From Gammaproteobacteria bacterium (GTDB taxonomy: Bacteria; Pseudomonadota; Gammaproteobacteria; Pseudomonadales; Azotimanducaceae): DNA of 38,198 nt. The position numbers and the translations under genes were made by a program. Below, piece after piece: positions 6,978 through 15,229 of the stretch. Each line of letters starts with the position of its first letter. Within the stretch, counting starts at the first letter, position 1. The stretch is taken from the NCBI GenBank assembly GCA_002726655.1, contig PBRP01000100.1:1-38198 (forward strand), in the 5' to 3' direction. The notes beneath the pieces were generated by a model, which was given only the letters and a program-made list of their open reading frames with translations, was not told the DNA's origin and did no database searches.

Positions 6978-7741
6978 TGACACCAAATTCAGAAATAGCG
7001 TTCACCAAGAACGAATCAGATCGTGCCGATTCTTTCTCAGAAATCTGGGATGTTGAGCTAAACAAAGTCTTCGCCGACGTGGCTGATTATTATGATCGTG
7101 CCAATACTGTTGCGAGTCTGGGTATGCTGGGTATCTGGCTAAAGAAATTTGTCGCAACCATCGATGTCCAGCCAGGGAACAAGGTTCTAGACGTCTGCGC
7201 AGGGACCAATGTAATGGGCATCACCATGCTGAAGAAGGAGCCCAACCTTGATGTCCAGGCAATGGATAGAAGTCCCGATATGCAGCGAGTCGGCGCGGAA
7301 CGGGCCACTAAACGTGGATTCACCATCAAATCCGACATTGGTGATGTGCACCAGTTACCCTATCCTGATGATCACTTTGATGTGGTAACCCTGCAGTATG
7401 CCTCCCGCCACCTCCGTATTCTGCAGGTGTGTAAGGAGATTCACCGGGTGCTCAAACCCGGGGGTCATTTTTATCACTGCGATATGTTGCGTCCCCAGAA
7501 CCCTATCGTCGAGAAGGCTTATTATGCCTACCTCTATTTCTGCCTGAGATTCACTTCCTGGTTGTTCAGCTCCAACAAAGCAGCGCTCAATTGCCAGGAT
7601 TATTTCATCGAGGCACTCAAGGTGTTTTATTCCGCGGAAGAACTGTCAGACCTGATGCGCACCGCGGGATTTACCACCGTCGAACACAAGCGTGTCGTGG
7701 GCGGAATGGCTGCCTTTCATAAGGCCGCCAAAGCAAAGTAG
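6977..7741 (+). CDS. UbiE/MenG-related SAM-dependent methyltransferase
   Basis: This 254-residue protein is a class I methyltransferase. Motif I (VLDVCAGT, about 70-77) binds S-adenosylmethionine, and RVLKPGGHF marks the later Rossmann motif. Segments on both ends resemble UbiE, the C-methyltransferase of ubiquinone and menaquinone synthesis: FADVADYYDRAN near residue 32, the stretch after NPIVEKAYYAY, and the closing GGMAAFHKA. It departs from UbiE at usually conserved places: YDRAN instead of YDLMN, and ASRHLR where UbiE has a GLRNV-like element. I read it as a paralogue with another, perhaps quinone-like, substrate rather than as the housekeeping enzyme. Its divergence from a quinone-linked redox operon across one control region fits a role in quinone tailoring, but this is unproven. 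Confidence 0.8.
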   Translation: MTPNSEIAFTKNESDRADSFSEIWDVELNKVFADVADYYDRANTVASLGMLGIWLKKFVATIDVQPGNKVLDVCAGTNVMGITMLKKEPNLDVQAMDRSPDMQRVGAERATKRGFTIKSDIGDVHQLPYPDDHFDVVTLQYASRHLRILQVCKEIHRVLKPGGHFYHCDMLRPQNPIVEKAYYAYLYFCLRFTSWLFSSNKAALNCQDYFIEALKVFYSAEELSDLMRTAGFTTVEHKRVVGGMAAFHKAAKAK

Positions 7742-7768
7742 CAGAGTATTGATGGGCTGTATATTTGC

Positions 7769-7792
7769 AGTCTGTCCGGACGGCTACAGACT
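7769..7792. terminator. Hairpin between convergent genes, possible terminator
   Basis: AGTCTGT (7769-7775) pairs with ACAGACT (7786-7792); an inner CCG/CGG pairing extends the stem with a two-base bulge. It lies between the methyltransferase gene and the end of the kinase gene and overlaps the kinase stop codon. No T-run follows on either strand, so it may be a weak terminator or an RNA-end stabiliser. Confidence 0.35.
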
Positions 7793-9229
7793 CACCCCAT
7801 GGCGGGCGGATAAATCACTGAGCAGGCCAGAAAAACTGGACCTTAGCTGCGGTTTATCATGCCAGTTTTCCATGAACCTGTGGAGATCACGGCTAAAAGC
7901 GCGCTCAAAGCTCTGTTGATTTTTGTGTTCTTTCATTCCATCCAGGTCAATCATCACCGGACCCTTGCCAGTCATCACAAAGTTAGTTGCTTTCAGATCA
8001 CCGTGAGAAATCTGCACATCGGACAACTCCTGAAGGATTCTGGCTATGGCTTCTAATTCACCCTGGAGATCAGGGCTCAGGCTCATGGATGCATCGGGTC
8101 CCTCGATGAACTCAGATATCAGGTAGGCCGATGATCGTAAAGGTCCGATCCGGTTTTCAATCATCGCAACCGGTTTCAGTGCTGGGATTCCAAGGAATTC
8201 CAATCGATGCGCATTCTTCCATGATTGCCAGGCACGACTTTTGCGGAAGATTTTCATTAGTCCATGCCAGGGATTCTTAATGTTATATCGCTTTACCACC
8301 AGAGAACGGTCAGATAGTCGCACCAGCGCGACGGTTGCTGAATTGCCGTCCTTGAGCAGCTCGCCTGCCTCGATAAACCTGTCAGGTGTCGTCATCAGCT
8401 CTGCCAACTCGGCGCTATAGGCCTGTCTCTCGCAAACCTCATATCTGGTGAACCTTGTTCGACAATGGAACCGAGTGCAATCTCGGAAGGTCTTGTTAAT
8501 ATAGTCAAGCTTCCGAGATTCCCTTAGTCTCTGTACTTCATTTTCGAATTGCCCTAGTCGCCCTTCAATAATTCGCCAACCGCGATATTCCATATACCGA
8601 CTGAATACATCGTCTATCAGTACGTCAAAGCGCGGGTAAAGCTGTGCAAAGAAAAGCGCAAGATTGCTCAGACCCTGTTTTTCTGGCAATGGTGCCTCGC
8701 CTCTTTGCTCTACCGCCCCACCATCAATAGTGTTGATTTCCCCTTCACTGAGAAGAAAGTTGTCAAGGTGAATATCATGTTGAACGACGCCATGATCATG
8801 CAGTTTTGCGAGGATTTTTGTGACTTGAATAAGGATGTCAGTCTGGCTCGCCGGTTCATGAGACAAGGTCCATTGCTGCTCAATATTGACAACATCCGGC
8901 AGATAGCGGAATGCCAACAGGCGTCCATTGTCGAATTCACCCTCCCACAACAGTTCCGGTGTCCTGACACCCGCACGTGCGATCGCAAGCACTCCAGTCC
9001 GTTCCCGTAAGGCATACTTGGCAGCGGACTTGCCGAGGAAGGTTTTCACCAGAATCTGTTCGCCTTCATATTCCGCCAGGGCCACTATTCTTCTTCTGGG
9101 TAAAAGGCGAAGCACCTTCAAATAGGACAGCTCGACTTTATCGGCACCAGGCTTGCGAACGACAAGCCGAAACGGCGTTCGCACATCGCGCTCGGCGTTG
9201 ATAAGGTTCCTTGCGTCAAACGTATTCAT
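7784..9229 (-). CDS. LPS-core-associated protein with two kinase-like domains
   Basis: The protein (481 residues from the ATG at 9229) contains two consecutive lipopolysaccharide-kinase-type folds. The first has HDIHLDN at about 151-157 and IDGG at about 168; the second has HGDLKATN at about 409-416 and MIDLDG at about 426. Both keep the catalytic-loop Asp and Asn and a candidate metal Asp, so both may be active. A homologue of similar length follows the core kinases in the Pseudomonas aeruginosa waa cluster. The likely role is phosphorylation of LPS core sugars at the inner membrane, though one domain could act on something else. I prefer the ATG at 9229, with AGGGA five bases upstream, over a TTG at 9250. 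It is the last gene of the long leftward run. Confidence 0.82.
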   Translation of the reverse strand: MNTFDARNLINAERDVRTPFRLVVRKPGADKVELSYLKVLRLLPRRRIVALAEYEGEQILVKTFLGKSAAKYALRERTGVLAIARAGVRTPELLWEGEFDNGRLLAFRYLPDVVNIEQQWTLSHEPASQTDILIQVTKILAKLHDHGVVQHDIHLDNFLLSEGEINTIDGGAVEQRGEAPLPEKQGLSNLALFFAQLYPRFDVLIDDVFSRYMEYRGWRIIEGRLGQFENEVQRLRESRKLDYINKTFRDCTRFHCRTRFTRYEVCERQAYSAELAELMTTPDRFIEAGELLKDGNSATVALVRLSDRSLVVKRYNIKNPWHGLMKIFRKSRAWQSWKNAHRLEFLGIPALKPVAMIENRIGPLRSSAYLISEFIEGPDASMSLSPDLQGELEAIARILQELSDVQISHGDLKATNFVMTGKGPVMIDLDGMKEHKNQQSFERAFSRDLHRFMENWHDKPQLRSSFSGLLSDLSARHGVSL

Positions 9230-9279
9230 GACTATCCCTGATACCCTCAAAATACCTGGTCATGGATTGGCTCTCTCGA

Positions 9280-10041
9280 TCATCGTCTACCTTCAAAAAA
9301 AGATAGAATTCGCCCAATTTTCTTCTTATGTGCAGAATCCAGCCTGTTCAGACCGGCATAGCGTAAATAGAATTTCAGCCGCTGGGTTCTGGTAAGTGCG
9401 CCTTCAGCAATCATATCCAGGCAGGCCAGGTCTTTGATTACTCCTCTTCTTCGCAGCGGTGCCAACTGCCATCCTCTTAGTTGCCTTCCTGCCGGGCAGT
9501 CAATTATATATACCTCGGTATCATCCTCACAACTTGCAAGGATATTGCGCCACTTTAGATCAGTATGGACAAACCCATGCTCATGCATGATACCAACATG
9601 GGTCGACAACCGATCAATTAGATTTTCAACCCAGGCCCTGCGCTTGAAGCAGGAGTTTTCCTGCTTGAGCAGTTTTAGAAGATCAGTAGCTCCGGCAACG
9701 CCTTCGGTTACGATTATCCCTTGCCGGGCACCCACCAGGCGCGTTTCTTCCCCATAGGCCACCAGTCTGGCCGTTGGTATACCGAAATGTTCGAATAGCT
9801 GCGCGTTCTCCCACTCCGCCCGCACGCGGCTGCGTCCGATGAAGTGCCGAAGGAATCTGCCACGGCTTTCATACCGCTTGATGTAGTAGTGCCTGGATTC
9901 GACACTAAGTATCATCAGGTTGCTCATCCAGTTGCCATCCAGCACTGTTCCCGCCTGGTTCCAAGTCTTTGAAAATGAAGAGAAAGCCTGTGATTCTGCA
10001 TCGGACACACCACACAACTTCCAGCTGACCTTAGTTTCCAT
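9280..10041 (-). CDS. LPS core heptose kinase, WapP/WaaY-like
   Basis: This 253-residue protein belongs to the lipopolysaccharide kinase family. Lys55 (YYIKRY) is the likely ATP-binding lysine, HTDLKWRN (159-166) the catalytic loop, and IIDCPAGR (179-186) replaces the DFG-type metal loop. The family phosphorylates heptose residues of the inner core in the cytoplasm before export. Its ATG lies inside the end of waaP (11-bp overlap), so the two are translationally coupled. Pseudomonas aeruginosa has two small kinase genes (wapP, wapQ) after waaP; here there is only one before the double-kinase gene. I leave the symbol blank because I cannot tell which of the two it matches best. Confidence 0.82.
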   Translation of the reverse strand: METKVSWKLCGVSDAESQAFSSFSKTWNQAGTVLDGNWMSNLMILSVESRHYYIKRYESRGRFLRHFIGRSRVRAEWENAQLFEHFGIPTARLVAYGEETRLVGARQGIIVTEGVAGATDLLKLLKQENSCFKRRAWVENLIDRLSTHVGIMHEHGFVHTDLKWRNILASCEDDTEVYIIDCPAGRQLRGWQLAPLRRRGVIKDLACLDMIAEGALTRTQRLKFYLRYAGLNRLDSAHKKKIGRILSFFEGRR

Positions 10042-10870
10042 TCGACCTGCCTGGCGTAGCTCTTTGATATTGCAGATTCGAGATCCAGTCTGGTAATTCA
10101 GTTTTGTCCTGTAGATACAGTCGTTTTGCTCGCTCTATTACAGCAGACCAGAAATCCTCTTCTTTTTGTAAAATCTCACGTAAGGGGAGTCCGGAGTAGA
10201 TTTTCATGAAACGAAACAGATCGCGTTTTGTAAGCTCAAGATGGAACGATGAGAACAACAGCGCACCAATATCCTTTACTCGCCAGCGAAGCGGTGTCTC
10301 ACTTCTGATTTGTGCTCGATGAAGATCAATAAGATAGACAATGGGTACTTCCTGTTTACTCGATGCAATATCCAGCAGGAAGTGGCAAATATAATAGTCC
10401 CTGTGGTTCACCCCGTTGTCATGCAACAGTTTCGATACAACTGCCAGCTTCTCCAGCAACTTCCGTTTTAGCGTAATGGACATCTTTCTGCTACAGAAAT
10501 CTTCGAGACTTACGGTATTTTCGAGTTCGCGAGTCACGACGCATGACTTGATTTTCGCGGGGTTCCACCCTTCACTAACATAGGCAACCGGGGTCATGGT
10601 ATTGACTCCCAGTTCCTTCAGCCTGCGCAGTGCTTGCCACTCATTTGAAGCACCGAGTACCGGTACTCTGAATTGCACCAGGTTCTTTAGTATTTCACCC
10701 CATCCGACACCAAAATGAGACTTGACGAAATATCCCTTTCCCTTCCACTCGAAGCGAAGCGTTTTCCTGTTGTCGATTTCCCTGTATATCTCGCCTTCAA
10801 GTTCGGACAGCGAACGAAAAAGATCAGTGGAATCAACACACCCTGTGAGATCGTCAGCAAGATGTTGCAT
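10031..10870 (-). CDS. waaP: LPS core heptose I kinase WaaP
   Basis: WaaP phosphorylates heptose I of the inner core with ATP, a step needed for outer-membrane integrity and, in Pseudomonas aeruginosa, for viability. The 279 residues are close to the family length of about 265-270. Highly typical segments are GWGEILKNL (about 57-65), the VPVLGASNEW region (about 69-78) and NHRDYYICHFLLD (155-167), with the catalytic Asp in HRD at 158, and IDLHRAQ (181-187) with the second metal-binding Asp. The gene follows the double glycosyltransferase by 46 bp and overlaps the next kinase gene by 11 bp, as expected in a waa cluster. Identification is firm. Confidence 0.95.
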   Translation of the reverse strand: MQHLADDLTGCVDSTDLFRSLSELEGEIYREIDNRKTLRFEWKGKGYFVKSHFGVGWGEILKNLVQFRVPVLGASNEWQALRRLKELGVNTMTPVAYVSEGWNPAKIKSCVVTRELENTVSLEDFCSRKMSITLKRKLLEKLAVVSKLLHDNGVNHRDYYICHFLLDIASSKQEVPIVYLIDLHRAQIRSETPLRWRVKDIGALLFSSFHLELTKRDLFRFMKIYSGLPLREILQKEEDFWSAVIERAKRLYLQDKTELPDWISNLQYQRATPGRSNGN

Positions 10871-10916
10871 GGATAGGACCCTTGAGGAGATTAAGGTTCA
10901 TCTGTCTGAGCTGATT

Positions 10917-13226
10917 CTAATTAATGTAGGAAGTGATAAAGCCTGCCGCTCTCTCTGGCATGCTGTAGATGTCAGCTACCTTTGAGTAGGCAAGTCCATT
11001 TTGTTTCCACGATGGCCTCTCACCCGAGGTCATCATATCGAGAAGCAATTCATTGAAATCACCTTGCTGGAAAGGAGAACAGACCAGTTTCCCGGCCTTG
11101 GCATCAGTGACATGGTGTGCATAACCACAAACATCGGTCGCGAGCACCGGCAATCCGGCCACGATGGCCTCGAGTATTACAGTACCGGTATTTTCCATAT
11201 AGGCTGGATGCACCAGTAAATCAGCCCCCAGGAGGAATCTTGGTATGTCAGTACGGCCTTTCAATATCGTTACCTGACTTTCCAGATGAAGGCGGGCCGC
11301 CATCCGCCGGAAGGACCCCGGTGCATCCTGACCTATGGCAATCAACCTGGTCCTGCGCCTTATCGAATCGGGTAAATCACGCATACCTAGTAGAATCCGA
11401 TCCAATCCTTTTGTAATAAAACCGGAGCCGACCATCAGCAGAAGTTTTTCTTCCTCTCCCATCGAGAATTCCTCACGAAGTCCGACACGAATTTCTTCGC
11501 TGCCATCAGGCGCCATCCTGTCCCTGCCTATACCTGGCGGTAGCAGGTGAAAGCGCGACAGGGGAGTATTGTAGTGTCTAAGAAAAATTGGCTTTTGAAC
11601 TTCAGATATCATCAGGATCTTGGTTTCAGCTGTAGGTTCAAATACGGCTTTTTCTGAACGAGAGAAATGCCTGTAGCGGGGAATAGATCGGTACAACCTT
11701 CCCCGCTGGGTCTGTGCTTTCTCTTCGTAACAGGAGTCTGCTGCATAATATACATCCAAGCCAGGCATCTTGTTAAAACCGATAACACCATCCGCGGGGT
11801 CACAGATGAGGTGACGCCCCACCCAATGAGAAAATCTCCTGTATCTCGAATGATTAGTTATGGCGGTAACAGGCACAATGATGACCTCGAACCCTGGGGG
11901 AATTTCTCCCTGCCAAAGCAAGGTGTAGACTCTTATTTGATAGCCCCGCTTCTGGCACTCCTCGGCTATGCGTATAAAGTCCCTCTGCAGACCGCCAAAA
12001 GGGAAGTACTTAAAAAGGCAAAAGGCAAGAATCAGCGGCTTTGACTTCTCAAGCTTTCGCTTGGCAGTAACGTTCTCTATGATTTCAGTTGCTTTCTTGT
12101 GTAATGAATAGATATTGGCAGTATTCGCAAATTGTTTGGCATTTAGCCTCCACTCATCACGCCTGTCGCATTCAATCATTTCCAGCAGTTTTTCATTGAG
12201 TGCAACCTGCTTGAACGGGCTCTCAATCAGGCAACCAACGTTAGCCTCGGTCACATAGTGTCCCCAACCACAAATATCCGTTGCCAAAACGGGAAGCCCG
12301 GCAACGATTGCCTCGAGCAGGATAATCCCCGCATTCTCATCAAGTGCAGGATGTAACAAAACGTCACTGGCCAACAAAAATTCTGGCACATCATCGCGAC
12401 CCGATAAAATTGTTACTTGTTTTCGAAGCCCCAACGCGAGAACCACCCTCTGAAATGGGGCTGGATTGTCCTCGCCTATTACAAATAGCTTTGTTCTTTC
12501 CCGAATACCTTTTGGCAGTGACCTTAGCGCATACAGCCCCCTATTGAGTCCCTTCTTAATAAATCCCGATCCAACCATCAACAATACAATTTCATCGTCT
12601 GCCAGACCCAGTTCCCGGCGCTTTCTGGCCCTTATTTCTTCCCCGTTATTAGGTGCGATTCGATCTCTGGATATGCCTGGTGGCAAAAAGTGCAGTCGAT
12701 CTGATGGAGTCTGGTAGTGCTTTTCGAAGAAGGGCTTCTGAGTCTCAGAGATCATCAATACTTCGGTATCGCAGTTTTCTGCAAATACCGCCTTCTCGAA
12801 TTTTGCGAAATGGCGATAACGGGGTAGCAGACGATACAGCCAACTCCGCTGGGTTTGCGCCTTCTCTTCATAACAGGAGTCAGCAGCGTAGTAGATATCA
12901 AGATCCGGCATCTTATTAATACCAACAACGCAATCCACGGGATTACCACGAAGCGCATCCTGAATCCAGTATGAGAATCTCTCATAAAGTGTATGGTTAG
13001 TCAGAGCATCGACCGGCACGATGACCACATCGAACCCCTCTGGAATATCACCACGCCACACCAGCGTGTATACCCGGATCTGATGACCCCGCCTTTGACA
13101 CTCTAGAGCTATGCGAATGAAATCTCTTTGTAAACCACCATACGGAAAGTACTTATAAAGGCAAAACGCCAGTTTTACTCCGGTGGATGGTTCACTTTGA
13201 GGATCTGTGACTGTAACGCTTGCCAA
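10917..13226 (-). CDS. waaG: Tandem fusion of two WaaG-type glycosyltransferases (GT4)
   Basis: WaaG transfers the first hexose (glucose in E. coli, galactosamine in Pseudomonas) onto heptose II of the LPS core and is about 370 residues long. This protein has 769 residues because it holds two complete copies, about 18-388 and 398-769, joined by a short charged linker. Each copy has the KYFP-GGLQRDFIRI N-terminal loop, a VGSGF..KGL.R segment and the EX7E catalytic motif (E297/E305 in the first; the equivalent pair near 678/686 in the second), so both look active. The aligned first 60 residues differ at only about 13 positions. The start is a TTG with GGAGG four bases upstream; it overlaps the end of waaC by 52 bp and no later in-frame start precedes the first domain. 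No stop or frameshift separates the copies. The copies might add two sugars or act as a tethered pair. Confidence 0.92.
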   Translation of the reverse strand: MASVTVTDPQSEPSTGVKLAFCLYKYFPYGGLQRDFIRIALECQRRGHQIRVYTLVWRGDIPEGFDVVIVPVDALTNHTLYERFSYWIQDALRGNPVDCVVGINKMPDLDIYYAADSCYEEKAQTQRSWLYRLLPRYRHFAKFEKAVFAENCDTEVLMISETQKPFFEKHYQTPSDRLHFLPPGISRDRIAPNNGEEIRARKRRELGLADDEIVLLMVGSGFIKKGLNRGLYALRSLPKGIRERTKLFVIGEDNPAPFQRVVLALGLRKQVTILSGRDDVPEFLLASDVLLHPALDENAGIILLEAIVAGLPVLATDICGWGHYVTEANVGCLIESPFKQVALNEKLLEMIECDRRDEWRLNAKQFANTANIYSLHKKATEIIENVTAKRKLEKSKPLILAFCLFKYFPFGGLQRDFIRIAEECQKRGYQIRVYTLLWQGEIPPGFEVIIVPVTAITNHSRYRRFSHWVGRHLICDPADGVIGFNKMPGLDVYYAADSCYEEKAQTQRGRLYRSIPRYRHFSRSEKAVFEPTAETKILMISEVQKPIFLRHYNTPLSRFHLLPPGIGRDRMAPDGSEEIRVGLREEFSMGEEEKLLLMVGSGFITKGLDRILLGMRDLPDSIRRRTRLIAIGQDAPGSFRRMAARLHLESQVTILKGRTDIPRFLLGADLLVHPAYMENTGTVILEAIVAGLPVLATDVCGYAHHVTDAKAGKLVCSPFQQGDFNELLLDMMTSGERPSWKQNGLAYSKVADIYSMPERAAGFITSYIN
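10920..13172 (-). repeat. waaG: Diverged in-frame tandem duplication inside the waaG gene
   Basis: The two halves (about 12065-13172 and 10920-12030) can be aligned along their full length at the protein level and in long patches at the DNA level, for example around 11700-11790 and 12845-12930. The differences there are largely third-position changes. That pattern indicates an older duplication in which both halves have been kept under protein-level selection. Confidence 0.85.
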
Positions 13227-14215
13227 ACAGCCTCCGGGGTTATGTGCTCAATACATGGAGGATAGATTTTACTCGAATTGGCCTCAACCGGATACCGGCA
13301 TATTCTTTTTCTGCAAGGAATGCATGGTAAGTGATCGCTAACTAACACTGTCTGCAGGTCTCCGTGAATACCCGTCAGTGTCGGATCAGTAGCGCCGTAG
13401 ATAGCAACCAGTGGTAGACCCAACGCACTGGCAACATGACCAAGGCCTGTATCAACGGAGACTGCCGCGGAGCAGGTACCCATAATCGAGATGAGTTCGG
13501 AAAGGGGTATCGAAGACAATCTTGTCGCTCCAGTGTTTGCAGCGATCGCCTCTGCACGTCTCGACTCTCCCTCGTTACCCGACGGAATCAGCACCTCATA
13601 GCCCTCTTCGATAGCCATACGGCACAGGGAACACCAGTTTGCGACCGGCCACAATTTCGAATCCCAGCTTGTGCCATGCAGAAGTATGATGGTCCTTGAT
13701 CCCTGTGAGTCGACGGTCGCAGGTTGCAAACCATAATCCACCAGCCCACCAGATTCATAGCCAAGGAGCCGGGCAAATAGCTGACGCTGACGTTCAACAG
13801 CGTGTAGATTTTTCTTAACGGTTATCGTCCTGCGATAAGTTAAGCTGGCAAGAGATTCACGAGCGGATTGCCAACTGAATCCTGATACAGACCCTTTCGC
13901 TAACATACCAACAATGGCGCTCTTTATCAGCCCTTGCCCGTCAATGATCAAATCGTAATGATTCGCCTTGAGGATTCGACAAAATTCCGCAATTTCGCCG
14001 CTTCGCAAAGAAGCAAGCCAGTTCTTTCTCCACCGGCGAATTGCAATGGGAATCACCTCATCCACCTGCGGATGCGTCTCTGGAATACATTTGAAGCCTT
14101 CCTCGACCACCCAGTGGAACTTAAGGTTCGGGAGCTCTCGCCTTGCCTCCACGACAGCAGGCAGCGCATGAACCACATCTCCCATGGAAGACATTTTAAC
14201 GACAAGGACCTTCAC
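13175..14215 (-). CDS. waaC: LPS heptosyltransferase I WaaC
   Basis: WaaC adds the first L-glycero-D-manno-heptose from ADP-heptose to Kdo of the inner core, in the cytoplasm. The 346 residues match the family (about 320-355). Typical features are the N-terminal VLVVKMSSMGDVVHALPA segment, where Asp13 is the expected catalytic base, and the nucleotide-sugar region SVDTGLGHVASALGLPLVAIYGATDP near residue 255-280. The start is GTG at 14215, overlapping the TGA of waaF in a GTGA junction, so the two genes are tightly coupled. Its 3' end contains the start of the double waaG. The C-terminal part has several cysteines (CIPCRKRIC) of unknown role. Confidence 0.93.
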   Translation of the reverse strand: MKVLVVKMSSMGDVVHALPAVVEARRELPNLKFHWVVEEGFKCIPETHPQVDEVIPIAIRRWRKNWLASLRSGEIAEFCRILKANHYDLIIDGQGLIKSAIVGMLAKGSVSGFSWQSARESLASLTYRRTITVKKNLHAVERQRQLFARLLGYESGGLVDYGLQPATVDSQGSRTIILLHGTSWDSKLWPVANWCSLCRMAIEEGYEVLIPSGNEGESRRAEAIAANTGATRLSSIPLSELISIMGTCSAAVSVDTGLGHVASALGLPLVAIYGATDPTLTGIHGDLQTVLVSDHLPCIPCRKRICRYPVEANSSKIYPPCIEHITPEAVWQALQSQILKVNHPPE

Positions 14216-15225
14216 AAAATGTTGTCCAGCACCTTATCAACCACACGATGCAGCCGTTGGGGCTGCAACCTGGTCAGGCATTCCTTGTGATCAAGAGGGC
14301 ATGTTCTTTCAAAGCAAGGACTGCAGGACAACTCTCTGCTGAATATTTCCACCTTCTGCGTCAGTGGCGGTGTAAAGACTGGAGATGTAGAGCCATATAA
14401 CACGACGGTTTCACAACCCATCGCCGATGCAATGTGCATAAGTCCTGAATCGTTGCTGACTACCAGCCTGGAAATAGCCATCAGGTCGACAACATCGACC
14501 AACGTCGTCTTTCCAGCTAGATTGTGGCAATACTCGGTCTTTTCAATGCCATCACAGATCCTTTCCGCTGCCACATCATCCCTCGGTGATCCGAATATCC
14601 ATACCTGTAAACCATTTTCTATACCGTAGTTGGCCAAACTGGCGTAATGTTCTTCGGGCCATTTCTTGGCGTCACCGAATTCTGCCCCAGGACATATACC
14701 CATCACCGGTCGTTCCTGGTCCAGGTCAAGTCTCTTAAGACATTCTTCCTGGTTTCTAGAATCAAGCTTGAGTTCAGGGTAGGCAATATTCGCCGGATCT
14801 TGCTCATCTCCCAGGGCGACGAAGCGATCAATCATCCGGGGTAAGCGCTGTTCATCCAGTGAACGAATATCATTTAGCAGGAAGTAGCGCATTTCACCCA
14901 GGAATCCGGTTCGCTTTCCAATCCCGGCAAAAAATGGCACAAGTGCGGATTTGGCTGAGTTAGGTAGAACAATAGCCTGCTCGTAATCATCAAGTGACCT
15001 GGCAAATCGCCGACGATACAAGGGTCTCAACTCACCATGGGACATTTCAAAAAGAATACTCCGGCTAACTTCCGGCATCCTTTTGGTCACGGCTAATGCC
15101 GCCGCGGGAGCCATCACGTCAATCGTGACGCCAGGTCTGGTTGAAAGGAGCGACTTAAAAAGTGTCTGCGCCATTACCATGTCGCCGACCCATGAGGGAC
15201 CCACGACAAGAACTCGATCCATCAT
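14212..15225 (-). CDS. waaF: LPS heptosyltransferase II WaaF
   Basis: WaaF adds the second heptose to the inner core, using ADP-heptose. The 337 residues are close to the family length of about 348. The start VLVVGPSWVGDMVMAQ and the acceptor-side ITIDVMAP-like segment are diagnostic, as are the donor-site VVSNDSGLMHIASAMG stretch near residue 255 and the Cys-rich CSPCFERTCP end. Two ATG codons are adjacent at the start (15225 and 15222). The gene follows ilvE by 4 bp and overlaps waaC by 4 bp, the same order as in Pseudomonas. Confidence 0.95.
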   Translation of the reverse strand: MMDRVLVVGPSWVGDMVMAQTLFKSLLSTRPGVTIDVMAPAAALAVTKRMPEVSRSILFEMSHGELRPLYRRRFARSLDDYEQAIVLPNSAKSALVPFFAGIGKRTGFLGEMRYFLLNDIRSLDEQRLPRMIDRFVALGDEQDPANIAYPELKLDSRNQEECLKRLDLDQERPVMGICPGAEFGDAKKWPEEHYASLANYGIENGLQVWIFGSPRDDVAAERICDGIEKTEYCHNLAGKTTLVDVVDLMAISRLVVSNDSGLMHIASAMGCETVVLYGSTSPVFTPPLTQKVEIFSRELSCSPCFERTCPLDHKECLTRLQPQRLHRVVDKVLDNIL

Positions 15226-15229
15226 TCTC

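Noticed and set aside
6977-7741. Reading the methyltransferase as RquA (rhodoquinone synthesis)
   Set aside because: RquA is also UbiE-related, but its characteristic N-terminal YWWAYVHP-like stretch is absent and motif I here looks like that of a normal SAM methyltransferase.
10917-13226. Two separate waaG genes or a frameshift/assembly join
   Set aside because: The frame is continuous through a plausible linker with no stop or start-like site with Shine-Dalgarno at the junction, and the copies differ enough that a simple assembly duplication is unlikely.
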